DNA from: Aureobasidium sp. EXF-3400
Taxonomy: Eukaryota > Ascomycota > Dothideomycetes > Dothideales > Saccotheciaceae
NCBI GenBank assembly: GCA_024195585.1
Contig: SWBL01000045.1
Span: 1-64,000 of the forward strand
Direction: 5' to 3'
Length of the DNA: 64,000 nucleotides
Shown: positions 1 through 11,099 of the stretch, piece after piece
Layout: each line of letters begins with the position of its first letter
Position numbering within the stretch: position 1 is the stretch's first letter
Notes under the pieces: model-generated
The model's input: only the letters and a program-made list of their open reading frames with translations
Told to the model about the DNA's origin: nothing
Database searches by the model: none
Translations under genes and position numbers: made by a program

Positions 1-2
1 AT

Positions 3-89
3 CTCTTCTTAGCTCAGTTGGTTTAGAGCGTCTGACTGTAATTGTTAATTGTCATCAGAAGGTCCTTTGTTCGACTCAGAGAGAGGAGA
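3..89 (+). tRNA. tRNA-Tyr (GTA) with 12-nt intron
   Basis: The sequence folds as a complete tRNA. The 7-bp acceptor stem has C1:G72 and discriminator A73. The D stem is GCTC/GAGC, the anticodon stem TCTGA/TCAGA, and the T arm carries TTCGACT. Loop bases CTGTAA give anticodon GTA, followed by a 12-nt insert at 42-53 (TTGTTAATTGTC) at the canonical position after base 37. C1:G72, A73, GTA and a short intron are together the known signature of eukaryotic tRNA-Tyr. CCA is not encoded, as usual. The A and B boxes (TAGCTCAGTTGG, GTTCGACTC) are intact. Confidence 0.93.
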
Positions 90-655
90 TTTCTTTTTGT
101 GTTTTGCACGAGCATGGTGTATTCCCCCCATCACAAAACTCGCCTCAACTCGATGGTGATCCTTTTGTTTCGCAACTTGACAGTCAAAGAGACACACGTT
201 AAACGCTATAGATTTCTTGGATGCTACCAATGTTGAATAAATCGTCACACGTATGGGTAAAATTTACATATAGTTCATAAGCGTGTAATACCGAGAGAAG
301 AATTCAACCTTGATGGAAGCTGCTAACGACACTCAATTGAGAATAGAAATGGGGTGATAGAACACTTGCTCATAAGGGACGCTTTCTCGTTCTTCTATAT
401 ATGCCAAGTCGGATCAGTGAAGCACGTCTTGAGATCTTTGATGATTGATACACAGAGCCTGTGTGCTGTTCTTTATCTATTACGTCTTATGTAGATCTCA
501 GATGCCTCATGTCCGCTGCTGTCGTTTGACGATTAATCATTATTCGTGTGTGAGCAGGAGGCAGGTTCTGACCGCATTCACCCTTCTTGAACACGTGCAA
601 TGCGACGATGCCTTCCTCCACGGTGCTCTCTGGTAACGTGCCAGAAACGCTCAGT
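90..655. other. Intergenic, no gene seen
   Basis: About 570 bases between tRNA-Tyr and the 3' end of DEP1. Only short frames are present on either strand and none looks protein-like. It presumably holds the tRNA terminator and the DEP1 3' untranslated region. Confidence 0.6.
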
Positions 656-2784
656 CTATGACGCTTTCTGACCATCTGGATGCGCAGGAGAGTTGGTGCC
701 GAACAGTGGCATCGGTGTACCAAATGCACCCAACTGCGGCCTCCTGTAGTTCATGTTGTCGTAAAGATCCTGCTTACGATCATCTGCCTTTCCATTCTGC
801 GTATGCAATGCGCCCGTGACGAAAGCCTGTTGAGGAGCAGAATGGTCGACCTGGTGCTGCAGCGGTAAGCCATTCTGCGCGCCGCTGGTATGTAAGGGCC
901 CATGACGATCCACCTCGGCCGGATCACTAGGTGTTTCGATGGTCGAGGCGCTGGACAGACCTGAGAAATCGCGCCTATCTCCGCGATTATTCAGTGGATT
1001 GCCTAAAGCAGAGCGTACTTTGAGCTGGTCGGTCGGCGAAACATCCCCAGGTGGGCCTTGTGCGAACTTCTCTCCAGTCTGTGGCACTGCACTCGAAGGA
1101 GGGTCGCTAGGAATGCCGATGGTGTCGTTAGAGCCAAGACCGTTCTGTGGGTAATCGGCACGCTTTGCTGAGTTGGGCAGTGGTGTAGTGAAAGGAGAAG
1201 CAGTACGCTGCCCCGGAGCGGACACCTGACGCATCATGTTCGGTTGGAGATGCATGCCGTATGTACCGAACGGACCGGGAGTTCGCGATTGGTGATGCAA
1301 AGGATGTTGAGGGTTAGCCCAAGGAGTCTGTTCTATGAATCTCTCTTCGGCAGTGCGTCCTGATGCAGGAGCCGAATGCATATGCACGGGGTTCTGGTAA
1401 GCGGGGCCTTGCTGCTGAGGTAACGTTTGCCTGCGCGGAATGTGCATGGCCTTGAAATCATCGTCGAGCTCATTCGTCCGTGCACCTTGAATATCTGGCG
1501 CAGCAGGGAAGCCTCGGTACTTGGCCATACCAGACAAGATTGAGACTTCGCGATTGTACTTTTCCTGGTTGCGCACTTGGTCGGAACGCTTTGTAGGAAA
1601 CTTGTACGAATATTGGTCTTGTTGGTCGGCCTGGAATTGGCGACGCTCTTTCTGTATGTCGTACCATTGCTTTCCTAGCTGTTCCAATAACGAGTCGCGT
1701 AGCTCTCGTGCTTCCTGGAAGTACTGGGTGTGTAGTTGAGCGCGTTCCGCGAGGATCTGATTTCGAAGAGTACCGAGCTTGTAGCGATGCAGTGTCATCT
1801 CTTGCTGGATCTTGGTGTCGCGTCGAGCAGTGATGCATTGCAACATGGCAAGGAAGTCTGGGTGGGTTGCGTTCGGTACACTGAGCTGGTCCAGTTCGGC
1901 TTCTGCTGAAGCCAAGCGTTCATTGTGCATTCTGGGAGGATATTAGTGTCGTTACACGCAGTAGAAAGATATGCGACTTGCTTGGTGCGGAATGTCTGAA
2001 ACTGCTCGACAATAGCCGTGAAGGCTTCAGTGGCGCGCTTCTTCGTCTCATTGTCGCCGTCGTTCGGCTCATCAGCCTCGTCATCATCAAGGTCGTTCCC
2101 AAGCGACTGTACAGCAGGAGAAGTGTCGCGAATCTGTTTGGACTTTTGTTTTGCTCTTTTTAGACGGGCAGCCTTCATTGGCGAGATGTAGGGGTTCTCG
2201 TCAGCTTCGTCGTTAAGCTCTGGTGTCTCTTGTCGACTTTCGGGGGCTTGATCAACATGGTTACTGTGGGTGAGAGCAAGGGCTTCTTCAGAGTCTGAGT
2301 GCTCGGAGAGGGGGCTGTCGGCGTCGCTAACAGGACTCGGCCGCTTGCGTTTTCTGCCTGCGATGGCTGTGGGAGAGGCTGAGAGCGCAAAGTCAGCACG
2401 TTTGTGTGGACGAAGGGCAGTGTTCGTACCTAGACGAGCTTGTGTGGGCGAGGGCGACCGAGGTTGGGGTTCTGGTGAAGAGGCAGGGTCGGAGCGAATT
2501 TCGGCTTGATTGAGTTTTGTCGGAGATGGGATCCACGACTTTATGGGAGAGCGTTCGAGGCGTTCGGTCTCTGCTTCTGAGTCTCTGTCGTTGTTGTCTC
2601 TCTGGTCTTGATCGTCGAATTCGGCGTCATAGTCGCTCAGACTGCTCGACCCGTCGCTTTGGTCGACCTGATCGAGCAGAGGAGATTGTTCGACAGGCTG
2701 GAGCTGTATGGGGATCGGATCGATGTTGGAAGGAATAGCGGACCTCGAAGTGGTACTGAGGGGAGAAATAGAGGGAGTGTCCAT
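656..2784 (-). CDS. DEP1: DEP1, Sds3-family subunit of the Rpd3L histone deacetylase complex
   Basis: Two exons, complement(656..1931, 1982..2784), 692 aa. The N-terminal half is acidic, Ser/Pro-rich and disordered, with a basic patch near RKRKRPSP. The conserved Sds3/Dep1 region starts at about residue 255 (ATEAFTAIVEQFQTFR) and runs through MHNERLA, THPDFLAMLQCI, YKLGTL and LGKQWYDIQKERR, a coiled coil that binds other Rpd3L/Sin3 subunits. The C-terminal tail is low complexity. The family acts in the nucleus as transcriptional corepressors. The start is the first in-frame ATG; upstream frame continues but only through a GTG. The intron at 1932-1981 is GC-AG type (donor GCAAGT, branch ACTAAT), and splicing there restores the family pattern FRTK-MHNERLA. 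DEP1 is divergent from NOP12, with 353 bp between start codons. Confidence 0.85.
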
Positions 2785-3137
2785 TCTGCATGAGCGCCGT
2801 CGCGGGCAGCAGAAGCCTTGGTCGGTCGTCGAATACGAAGAGCAATGGCAGCTAGAGGACGTGGACGAGGAGGTATGGGTCGGCAAGTGTACGCGTGAGG
2901 GCTTGAACGCGGCGGTCAAAGAAAAAGACGGAGCAATCGAGTGGAGCAATGGTAGAGTAGGCGGAGAGAGAGTGGACTCGCTCGTCACCTTTCACGAGGG
3001 CTAAGTCGAGCCAAGACGATCCAGTCAAGCCCGGCTTTATCGGCGTTAGCCTGAAACTTTCAAGCCCCCAGACGCCGAATACTTTGAAGAAAATCCATCT
3101 GTTCGACTTTCAATCATTCCCCCATACCACAGCAACA
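2785..3137. promoter_or_regulatory. Shared DEP1/NOP12 promoter region
   Basis: This 353-bp gap separates two divergent start codons, so it should contain both promoters. No TATA box is evident on either strand. The sequence before the NOP12 ATG (ACAGCAACAATGG) is a good fungal start context. Confidence 0.5.
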
Positions 3138-4935
3138 ATGGCGCATACAAAGGAAAAGAAGGACAAGTCGCAGAAGAAGGACAAGGTCGAGAAGAAGGAA
3201 CACAAGTCTGAAAAGGCACAAAAGGCCTCTGCTCTTGCAGCTGCTGAAAAATTGGATCCTACCATCTCCAGCCTGTTCGCCAACTCCGTATGTGTCGCAT
3301 TCATGCTCATAGTCGCAAGTTACTGACAATTCTAGTTTGGTGTCGCCAAACCCATCTATACCGAGATTCCAACTCATTCCGCTAGAACCACCAAGAAGGC
3401 CGACTCGGACGACGAAGGAGAGGGAGATGACAACGATGAAGAGCTTTCGGAACTCGACGACGATGAGCTAGATGCTGTCGACGCCGACGATGATGACGAG
3501 GTCGAGGTGGAAGACGACAGCGACGCACATGTCCCAGATGTCAAGGACGCCCAAGCTGCTGCTCAAGCCGCTCTTGAGAGCAACAACCGCAAGAGAAAGA
3601 GAAAGGACAAGGAACCCGAACTCGAAGATGTATACATGGACAAACTCGGCCGCGAAGAGGAGAAGGCTATCGCCAAGGCAAAGGAGGACCGCAAATCCAA
3701 GCGCCAAAAGAAAGAGAAGGCAGACAAGGATTCTGATGATAGCGACAGCGATGAGGAAGACTCGGACCGCGCTGATGCCTCGGAAATGTCACCACCTCCC
3801 ATGCACGAAACTCTGGAGCCCGACAACGACTCCGATATGGTCAAGGCACAACGTACCGTCTTCATCGGCAACGTGTCCGCCGAAGCAATCACCTCAAAGA
3901 CGGCAAAGAAGACTCTGATGCGCCATCTGGAAACCTTCTTCGAGGATATTGCAGATGCCGAGAAGGGCCAGCCCGCACACAGTGTAGAATCTCTCCGTTT
4001 CCGCTCAACAGCTTATGCCAGCGCCATCCCCAAGAAGGCCGCTTTCGCAAAGAAGGAGATCATGGTCGAGACAACAAAGTCCACAAACGCATACGCAGTC
4101 TACTCTTCCAACCTCCTGGCTCGCGAAGCCGCCAAACGCCTGAACGGAACAGTCGTCCTGGACCGCCATATCCGCGTTGACGAGGTTGCCCATCCCGCAA
4201 AGACCGAGCCCAGACGATGCGTTTTCGTCGGTAACCTTGGCTTCGTCGATGATGAGAGCAACATTGACAAGGCCAACGCCGAGGAGGGCAAGGGTACACG
4301 CAAGGGCAACAAGACCCCCAGTGACGTCGAGGAGGGTCTATGGCGCACATTTTCCACCTGTGGTAAGGTCGAGAGTGTTCGTGTGCCCCGCGACCCTCAA
4401 ACCAGAGTAGGAAAGGGTTTCGCATACGTGCAGTTCACCGTAAGTCAACCTTACAGCTCCCGTTTCCAAACCACTAACAACGCAACAGGACGAAAATGCT
4501 GTCGAAGCCGCGCTGCTTCTCAACGAGAAGAAGTTCCCTCCCATGCTCCCTCGCAAGCTCCGTGTCACCCGCGCAAAGACCATCAAGCGCAACGTCAAGC
4601 CCGGCAGCAACGCCGTCAAGGCCCCCGGTGCCCCCAGCAAGGGCATCTACAACCCCAAAGCCGACCCCGTTATGCAAACCAACATGGGCCGTGCAGGTAA
4701 ACTTATGGGTCGTGCTGCGGCAGCTCAAGTCCAAAAGGGCAAGCCGATAGGAGGCACACCTCAGGGCTTCAAGACACCTGAGAGCTTCATCTTCGAGGGC
4801 CACAGAGCTAAGGCTGGGTCTGGTAAGAGTGGACTTAAGTTGGGTGGTTCAGGAAAGAAGAAGGGTAAGCCGAGAACCAGGAGCAGTAACAGAGCTGCTG
4901 CTTGGAAGGCTGGTGGTGGTAAGAAGAGGGAGTAG
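3138..4935 (+). CDS. NOP12: Nucleolar RNA-binding protein Nop12
   Basis: Three exons, join(3138..3287, 3336..4439, 4489..4935), 566 aa. The layout matches Nop12, a pre-60S factor for 25S/5.8S rRNA maturation in the nucleolus. A lysine-rich start is followed by an acidic and Lys/Arg-rich linker (residues ~70-195), then two RRMs. RRM1 (~205-330) has RNP2 TVFIGNV. RRM2 (~340-450) has RNP2 CVFVGNL and RNP1 KGFAYVQF. The C-terminal tail is basic and Gly/Lys-rich ([28 protein letters not shown]). The introns are 48 and 49 nt with GTATGT and GTAAGT donors. The second splits RNP1 from the end of RRM2 and is needed for the frame. It converges on the phosphoesterase gene, with 162 bp between stops. Confidence 0.93.
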
Positions 4936-5097
4936 AGAGTTTTGCATTTTTCCTATTGTTCATCTGAAATATTATACCCTTTCGAACTGTTCATTTGTTC
5001 CTCTACCTCTACGAGCCTTAGAGTGAAAACACCAGCCTGATTCTCACTCGCAGCAACCCGATAGAATCGAAGACGGGCAAATCTCATATTACTTCAA

Positions 5098-6069
5098 TTA
5101 TATCTCAACCACCTGCGGCATGTTCTTAAGCTGGCCGGTGTTGATGTACATGGCACTAGCATTAACCATCCTCGTCACTCTCCCCTCACCACCCCAAACA
5201 CGATCCCAAACCACATTCGACACACCATGCCAAACCACCTTGACTACATCAATCCACAACCACAAGTCCACCATGCCTCTAATCAAGCCATCACGCCTAC
5301 TACACCCATGTTCAAAAGCCCGCTGAGCATCATCCCAATACACAACTTCCTTGCCCCTTCCAGCATGCACATGCCCAAAAACATGCAATCTAGGCTTCAC
5401 ACGCCAAATTTCAGATAGCAGATACTCACACCCCAAGCCATAGAGATCCATATGATGTTTTGGGGGTGTATGCGTGACCAAGATATCAACACCAGCGGGC
5501 ACTGTATCCGCCCACGCATCCTGGCCTCTAGGATACTGAAATGCAAACTCCTCACCCCCACAAGCAGGAATTTGTGGCGCACCATAGATTCTCAATTTCC
5601 TATTCCGATGGGAAGGAAACGTCAGTGTTGTGGTTGAGTGTTGAAGATAATGTAGATTTCCCCAATCCAGAGTTGCGTTTTGAACATCTTCAGCGGGTAG
5701 CGTTTTTCGTGATCGGGGGTCTAGATATGTATCGTGGTTTCCGGCAATAACCACTTTATGCGTGTGAGGAAGTGAGTTTAGCCAGTCTAGTTGTGCTTGG
5801 AGTTCTTGGGGTGTGCCGGCTTGTGTGAGGTCGCCGGCGTGGATTAGGAGATCGCCATCGGGAACTGTAGCGGCGATTTGACAGTGTGTGTCCGAAAGAC
5901 AGACTACTCTTAAAGGCAGCAGGTTCTGAGCCAGCGAAGGCGAGGATCGAAAGACGGATATCAAGCGATGTATGGTTCGTAAGAGAAACTTTGGTGGAGA
6001 AAGGAGGAAGAGATAGAGCAGAGATGGTGGCTCGAAGGGCGAGGAGGGCGCGAAAGGAGAGAGGAACAT
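5098..6069 (-). CDS. Calcineurin-like metallophosphoesterase, membrane-anchored type
   Basis: A single exon of 323 aa starting at ATG 6069. All five metallophosphoesterase blocks are present in order: SDTHCQ (59-64), GDLT (79-82), GNHD (110-113), THTPP (200-204) and GHVHAG (232-237). These bind two divalent metals. The domain resembles the fungal Ser/Thr phosphatase-like group related to animal MPPED1/2. An N-terminal hydrophobic stretch (residues ~15-40) precedes the domain and may be a membrane anchor or signal; a second hydrophobic aromatic stretch lies near 260-290. The substrate cannot be read from sequence. Confidence is high for the fold and low for the biological role. Confidence 0.88.
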   Translation of the reverse strand: MFLSPFAPSSPFEPPSLLYLFLLSPPKFLLRTIHRLISVFRSSPSLAQNLLPLRVVCLSDTHCQIAATVPDGDLLIHAGDLTQAGTPQELQAQLDWLNSLPHTHKVVIAGNHDTYLDPRSRKTLPAEDVQNATLDWGNLHYLQHSTTTLTFPSHRNRKLRIYGAPQIPACGGEEFAFQYPRGQDAWADTVPAGVDILVTHTPPKHHMDLYGLGCEYLLSEIWRVKPRLHVFGHVHAGRGKEVVYWDDAQRAFEHGCSRRDGLIRGMVDLWLWIDVVKVVWHGVSNVVWDRVWGGEGRVTRMVNASAMYINTGQLKNMPQVVEI

Positions 6070-6568
6070 GCTCGGTAGGCGCTATCCTTTCATATCAGAA
6101 AAAGAGTCGTTCTGAACTTCAGAAGCAAATTATATGTAGATGTTGAATAGATAGATGGATTGGCGATGGTGGGACAGAACGCATGTGAAGGTCTCGGTAT
6201 TGAAGCCTCTATCTATATCTGCTCACCAGGCTATCATGAGCATTCAAACGAGGGAAACACACGATAACCATTGCCAGAAACTCATTTCTTTCTGGGTACT
6301 TCACTGCAGATCCATGTTCGACCTGACAATGGGAGAAAATATCGCAATGATCTCAAGTTATCGTTGATGGGAGTCTGTCTGGATAGGGGCTTGGTTACCG
6401 ATCAAGGCTGCATGTGAAACGGCACCCCATGACGTATTACGCGTAGCTCGCGATTCAAGTTTCCAGCCATGAGCTCTTCCAAGTTATCATCTAAGCTCGC
6501 CCAGGCTGTTATTCTCCTATCCCAACCCCTGAGAAGTCAATTGCTGTAACAGACAGCACTTGAACAAG
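6070..6568. other. Intergenic between divergent genes
   Basis: About 500 bases between the phosphoesterase start and the IST2-like start. It must contain both promoters. No other gene or clear element is seen. Confidence 0.5.
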
Positions 6569-8891
6569 ATGAAGGAAGAAAGCTCACCGACGTCCCTGTC
6601 CCCGACCTTCAGGGACAACGACAAGGGCACCAAGACAAACATGGAGACCGACTATGTCATTGTCTTCCGCTATGCAAATACCAGTATGTCTGACATTCAC
6701 TGCGTCTTGAGCAGTACTGATTGTGCTACACAGGTAAGGCTGAAGCAGGAAGGAAGTTCGCTCTCCTCGTAGAAAGACTCGCCAGGGTCGGATTGGCTAC
6801 CGAAGTTCGCAACGGAGACAACCACTCTCTGTTAATCTTCGTCAAGGTCGCCAGCGAAGAACACGTCAACGCCGAGGTATACCGCTCCAGAGTCAAGGAC
6901 TGGATCCATGGGGTCAGAACGGCAGCCCCCTCGAAGGAAACCCAAAAGGCCATCGAGGAGGAACCGCTTCACGAAGCCGAACGCTACCGCATCATCTACC
7001 GCATGATCACCAACTCCGAAGAAGAAGGTGGTGCTGGGATCACTCCTAAGGAAGGAGAGTGGAAGAATGTCGAGTCCGTCTTTGCCCTGCACGATCACGC
7101 CTACAACAAGGAGTGGATCCAAAGATGGACCAAGAAATACCTCCTGGACGCTGAGGATCTCGATGAGATCAGAAACAGACTGGGCGAGAAAATTGCTTTC
7201 TACTTCGCCTTTACCCAGTCTTACTTCACCTTCCTCGTCTTCCCTGCTGCTTTCGGTGCCACCGCCTGGCTTCTCTTGGGCAAGTTCTCGCCCATCTACG
7301 CTATCGTCAGCACTTTGTGGTGCATCGTATTTGTCGAGTACTGGAAGCATCAAGAGGTTGATCTTGGTGTAAGATGGGGTGTCCGTGGCGTCTCCAACAT
7401 CCAGACCAAGCGTAAACACTTTGAGCATGAACACGAGGGCACCGATCCCGTTACTGGTGAGAAGATGCAGATCTTCCCTGCCACCAAACGTCTTCAACGT
7501 CAGCTGCTTCAGGTTCCTTTTGCAATCGCCGCTGCTACTGTGCTTGGTAGCTTGATCGCTACTTGCTTCGGCATTGAGATCTTCATCTCGGAGATCTACG
7601 GCGGTCCTCTCAAGTCTGTCTTGGTAAGTTGTTGTTTGTTGCGATCATATGTGCTATGCTAATTTGTCAGGTGTTCCTTCCTACCATCATCTTGACTACA
7701 GTCATGCCTGTCTTGAACGGTGTCCTCACCACCTTCGCTGAGCGTCTGACCAAGTTCGAGAACTACGAGACAGACGATGCCTTCGAATATGCCATGACGC
7801 AGAAGATCTTCGTTTTGAACTTCATCACCTCCTACCTGCCTGTATTCCTGACTGCTTTCGTCTATGTACCCTTTGGAGCCGTCGTGGTCCCTTTCCTCGA
7901 TGTCTTCAGTCTCACTGCTAGACCTTTTGCCCAGAACGAGAAGCAGTTGCAGGCACCTAAGGCTGGTTCCTTCGTCATCAACCCTGATCGCCTGCGCAAG
8001 CAGATCATCTACTTTACCGTCACTGCTCAGATCGTCAACCTTGGTATGGAGGTCATTGTGCCTTACCTCAAGCGTCAAGGCTTCACCAAGTACAAGGAGA
8101 TGCAGAGCGAGCGTGCCGCAAAGAGTGGTCGTCCCACTACTTCCACTACCGAGAGTGACAACCCCGACGAGGCCGCCTTCCTAACCCGCGTTCGTCGCGA
8201 AGCTGAACTCGATGTCTACAACGTCACCTCCGACCTTCGCGAGATGATTGTCCAATTCGGCTACCTAGCACTCTTCAGCACCGTTTGGCCCTTGACCGCC
8301 GTCTCCTTCCTCGCCAACAACTGGCTCGAACTCCGCGCCGACGCCGTCAAGATCTGCATCGAAATGCAACGTCCCATCCCCGAACGCGCCGACACCATTG
8401 GTCCCTGGTTAGACTCTCTGTCCTTCCTCTCCTGGCTCGGCAGCATTACCACCGCCGCCCTCGTCTACCTCTTCAGCAACGACGGTCTCGGCCCCGACGG
8501 CACGCCCAAAAACATCCGCGGCTGGGCTCTTCTGCTCACCATCTTCTTCGCCGAACACAGCTACCTGCTCATCCGCTGGGCCGTCCAAATCGGCATTTCC
8601 AAAATCGACTCTCCGGGACGTCAAAAGGAACGTCGCGATCGCTATCTTGTTCGCCAACGCTACTTTTCTGAGTCGCTGTCTGAGAGCCAGAAACTGCCTG
8701 CTGTGGGCAAGTTTGGCGAAAAGATTACTAGAGAGAGTCTTGAGGAGGAGGCTAGAGCTAGTAGTTTGAAGAGTTCGAGAGTGGAGGATAGGTTCTGGGC
8801 TAGACAGAGGAATTGGCATGAGACTGCTCAGGTGGGCGCTGGTTTGATTGATAGAGCTGCGCCTACTGAGGAGGTGAAGAAGATGCAGTAA
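6569..8891 (+). CDS. IST2: Ist2-like anoctamin/TMEM16 membrane protein
   Basis: Three exons, join(6569..6683, 6734..7623, 7671..8891), 741 aa. After a short polar N terminus comes a conserved cytosolic domain (TDYVIVFRYANTSKAEAGRK, then LATEVRNGDNHSLL). The anoctamin membrane domain with about eight to ten helices follows, from roughly residue 190 (FYFAFTQSYFTFLVFPAAFG) to 600. The conserved tract FENYETDDAFEYAMTQKIFVLNF is in the middle. In fungi these proteins tether cortical ER to the plasma membrane and affect ion and lipid homeostasis. The tail is charged and short compared with yeast Ist2. Both introns are required: the first (50 nt) joins YANT to SKAEAG, the second (47 nt) joins KSVL to VFLPT. 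The start is the first in-frame ATG; the frame opens 9 nt earlier with TTG only. Confidence 0.88.
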
Positions 8892-9064
8892 GTGTGTCAA
8901 CCCTGCTGATCAAAAGAGAAGTGGAAGAGATGGAGATGATTGGTGGAGAAAGAGATGAGAGAACGATTATGAGTTTTTGATGTCCTTCGATTGTTTATTC
9001 GCATTAGCCTATGAAAAGAAGCAGGAAGCATATTTCTTAGCGAGCGCTTTCTCTCTCGAACGTA

Positions 9065-9181
9065 CTTGTAAAAACGCACAATGCTTTTCACGAACAAAGA
9101 GATGACCAAAGAAAGCCCTGCGAGTGAACACCTCTCACCGGACATATCTCCATCTGAGGAAACTACTATGCATTTTGATAG
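9065..9181. mobile_element. MITE-like inverted-repeat element, copy A
   Basis: A 117-bp element bounded by imperfect terminal inverted repeats: left CTTGTAAAAACGCACAATG, right ACTACTATGCATTTTGATAG. It aligns along its whole length with copy B at 9269-9385 (shared TCTCACCGGACATAT-like core, identical length). It has no coding capacity and is more decayed than copies at 53.7 kb. Confidence 0.65.
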
Positions 9182-9268
9182 TTACAAATAAGCATCAGCA
9201 TAACTCGGAGAACCACTGAAACCAGCCGCTTGCACCATTTCCTCGAAGTAGCATCATCCCAAACAAAG

Positions 9269-9385
9269 CTATAAAAATGCACAATAGTTTCAACATTGAG
9301 ACAAATATCCAAAGAAAACCACACAAGCTTACACATCTCACTGGACATATTTGCTTCTGTACAAACTACTGTGCATTTCTACAAG
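9269..9385. mobile_element. MITE-like inverted-repeat element, copy B
   Basis: A 117-bp element with ends CTATAAAAATGCACAATAG and CTACTGTGCATTTCTACAAG, which are inverted repeats of each other. It lies in the same orientation as copy A, 87 bp downstream. A TA dinucleotide sits just outside the TAAAAATGCACA end, as expected for Tc1/mariner-type target sites. Confidence 0.7.
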
Positions 9386-9839
9386 TTACTTGCGACTTCA
9401 GCTTTCAAGACACGTTTTCTCCACCCATAATCAACGACTCGTGCAATTTTTCCGTACTCTTATACCGGTAACGCCGAAGCCGAACATATGGGGAGAGCTC
9501 CCGCGGCGTTGACCCGGTTGTCGACTATACAGGCGATGGGCGGCGTGGCTTGGGGGACCGAGTCTGGTTGTTAGTAGAGTGGGATGCAGTGCTGTACTGA
9601 GTGGCCTTGACGGACCTCTTGGTCAGGTTACGACGGATGTAAAGAGGAAGACTTGAATCGGCAGGAAGTTGAGATTATATACTGGTGGCAGAAGCTGGTA
9701 ACTGTGAAGAAAATTGGGACAAGTGGGCCAGTTCGGCAAACATGCTTTCTGGGAGCGTGACGGGTGATAGATGGAAACAAGGATTCGATCGGCGAGAAGA
9801 AAATAGAGGATGTTTGTAGCTGCAGCTGGTGGGAGAGTG

Positions 9840-11099
9840 CTATTGGATAGCGATGATGTTTGGTGGACTTGCGACACCACCAGGTACCTTTGTTTACTTG
9901 TCAGTGGAATCGTATTAAGGGATAGTAGAGCTGTAAGACATACATTGCAAGGCTCACTAGCGACGAAAAAGCTATGCCGCTTGCTTTTCTTGCACTGGAC
10001 AGACAAAGCTTCGAGATCGAAAAGTTCACCGATCGGACAACCCCAGCCAGCTAACAAGACTTCGTGAAGCATGTATGGCTGGGAGGATGCTGTGGATATG
10101 TTAGCAGATGGAAAGAAGAATGTCACAAAGAGGTTGAAAGCACATACGCCAGCACTCAAAAGACGGCTGATCTCCAGCAACAGCAGAAAAGTTATCCCAG
10201 ATCCAACGCAAGACCTCCTCACTCTGTTCCACACCCAAGAATGTTGGTGGCAAGATCTTGCTTAGAGCTGCGATATCATCGCGCGAGCGTTTATAGTATT
10301 GAGCCATGTATCCAGAGCGAATAATGAGAATATCCCCAAATTTGATGTCCACGCCTTCCCACTCGGCGACTGCTTTGAGCTCGGATAGTGTTATGGCTCC
10401 TGATTTGAATGCGTCCTTGAGCGGATGACCATGTTCTTCTCGCCATGCTTCGTAGTCGAGAAGAATACCGCGGCCGATGATGCCTTTTTCGCTCCAGGCT
10501 CCAATACCGTTGATAGTTGAGTCGTCGCTGTGGATATCGTCTAGAGTCACTCCGTTGTAGAACTTTGCTTCCTTCTGATATGCAAAATGTCGGAGTCCGT
10601 CCCCTGTATGTCTTAGTATATGTCTTGATATCAAAATTACACGACGTTGTACATTGACTGCTACTCTGAGTGTTGAAGGTCCAGACATCGTCATTAACGA
10701 CACGAGGTGGCTTCTGATAGACGTGTTTGTGGAAGACTTGTCGGCCGAAAAAAGGTATATCGTTCTGAGCATCCATAGGCCAATTGAGGGAGATTCTGTC
10801 GTCAAGCAGTTAAAGACCGGAAAAAGAGACGTCGTGATACATTGCTTTAGATGGTAGAACTGCAGCGTTTGAGTATGATTACCTGGTGCCAGATTGTATT
10901 TCTTTGGCTGCATCTTTGACCAGATCATCAGTGAGTCGGTTGAGAAAGCCTAGTTGATCATCGTCTCCGTATCTGAGATGTTTAGTATCGTCGTTCATGG
11001 ACAGCGAGAAATCATTGCTTACAAGCCCCAAGCATTCAAGAATGGACCTTTCTTGTCCACGGGCAAATCATCGAAAGAAGGTACAGAGTTCAGCGGCAT
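9840..11099 (-). CDS. Cyclase-family (kynurenine formamidase-like) hydrolase
   Basis: Six exons, complement(9840..9887, 9944..10089, 10148..10603, 10653..10795, 10883..10972, 11023..11099), 319 aa. The spliced protein matches the fungal putative-cyclase group (PF04199-like) throughout: AWGLYGDDDQLGFLNRLTDD, TRISLNWPMDAQNDIPFFGR, FNTQSSSQWDGLRHFAYQKE, GRGILLDYEAW, GDILIIRSGYMAQY, AGDQPSFECWP, LLAGWGCPIGELFDLE, and the end SEPCNVPGGVASPPNIIAIQ. The five introns are 56, 58, 49, 87 and 50 nt; every join is in frame and supported by the family pattern. The metal motif HxGTHxDxPxH of bacterial kynurenine formamidase is replaced by WDGLRH, as in other fungal members, so the substrate is unknown. The enzyme has no signal peptide. 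Confidence 0.87.

Larger units (their letters stand above)
8892..9839. other. Intergenic region holding two MITE-like copies
   Basis: This 948-base gap lies between the ends of two convergent genes. It contains two 117-bp inverted-repeat elements, listed separately. No coding frame with support was found. Confidence 0.6.

Noticed and set aside
2785..2988. 68-codon N-terminal extension of DEP1
   Set aside because: The extension would start at GTG, not ATG, and its Ser/Cys-rich sequence does not resemble the protein that follows.
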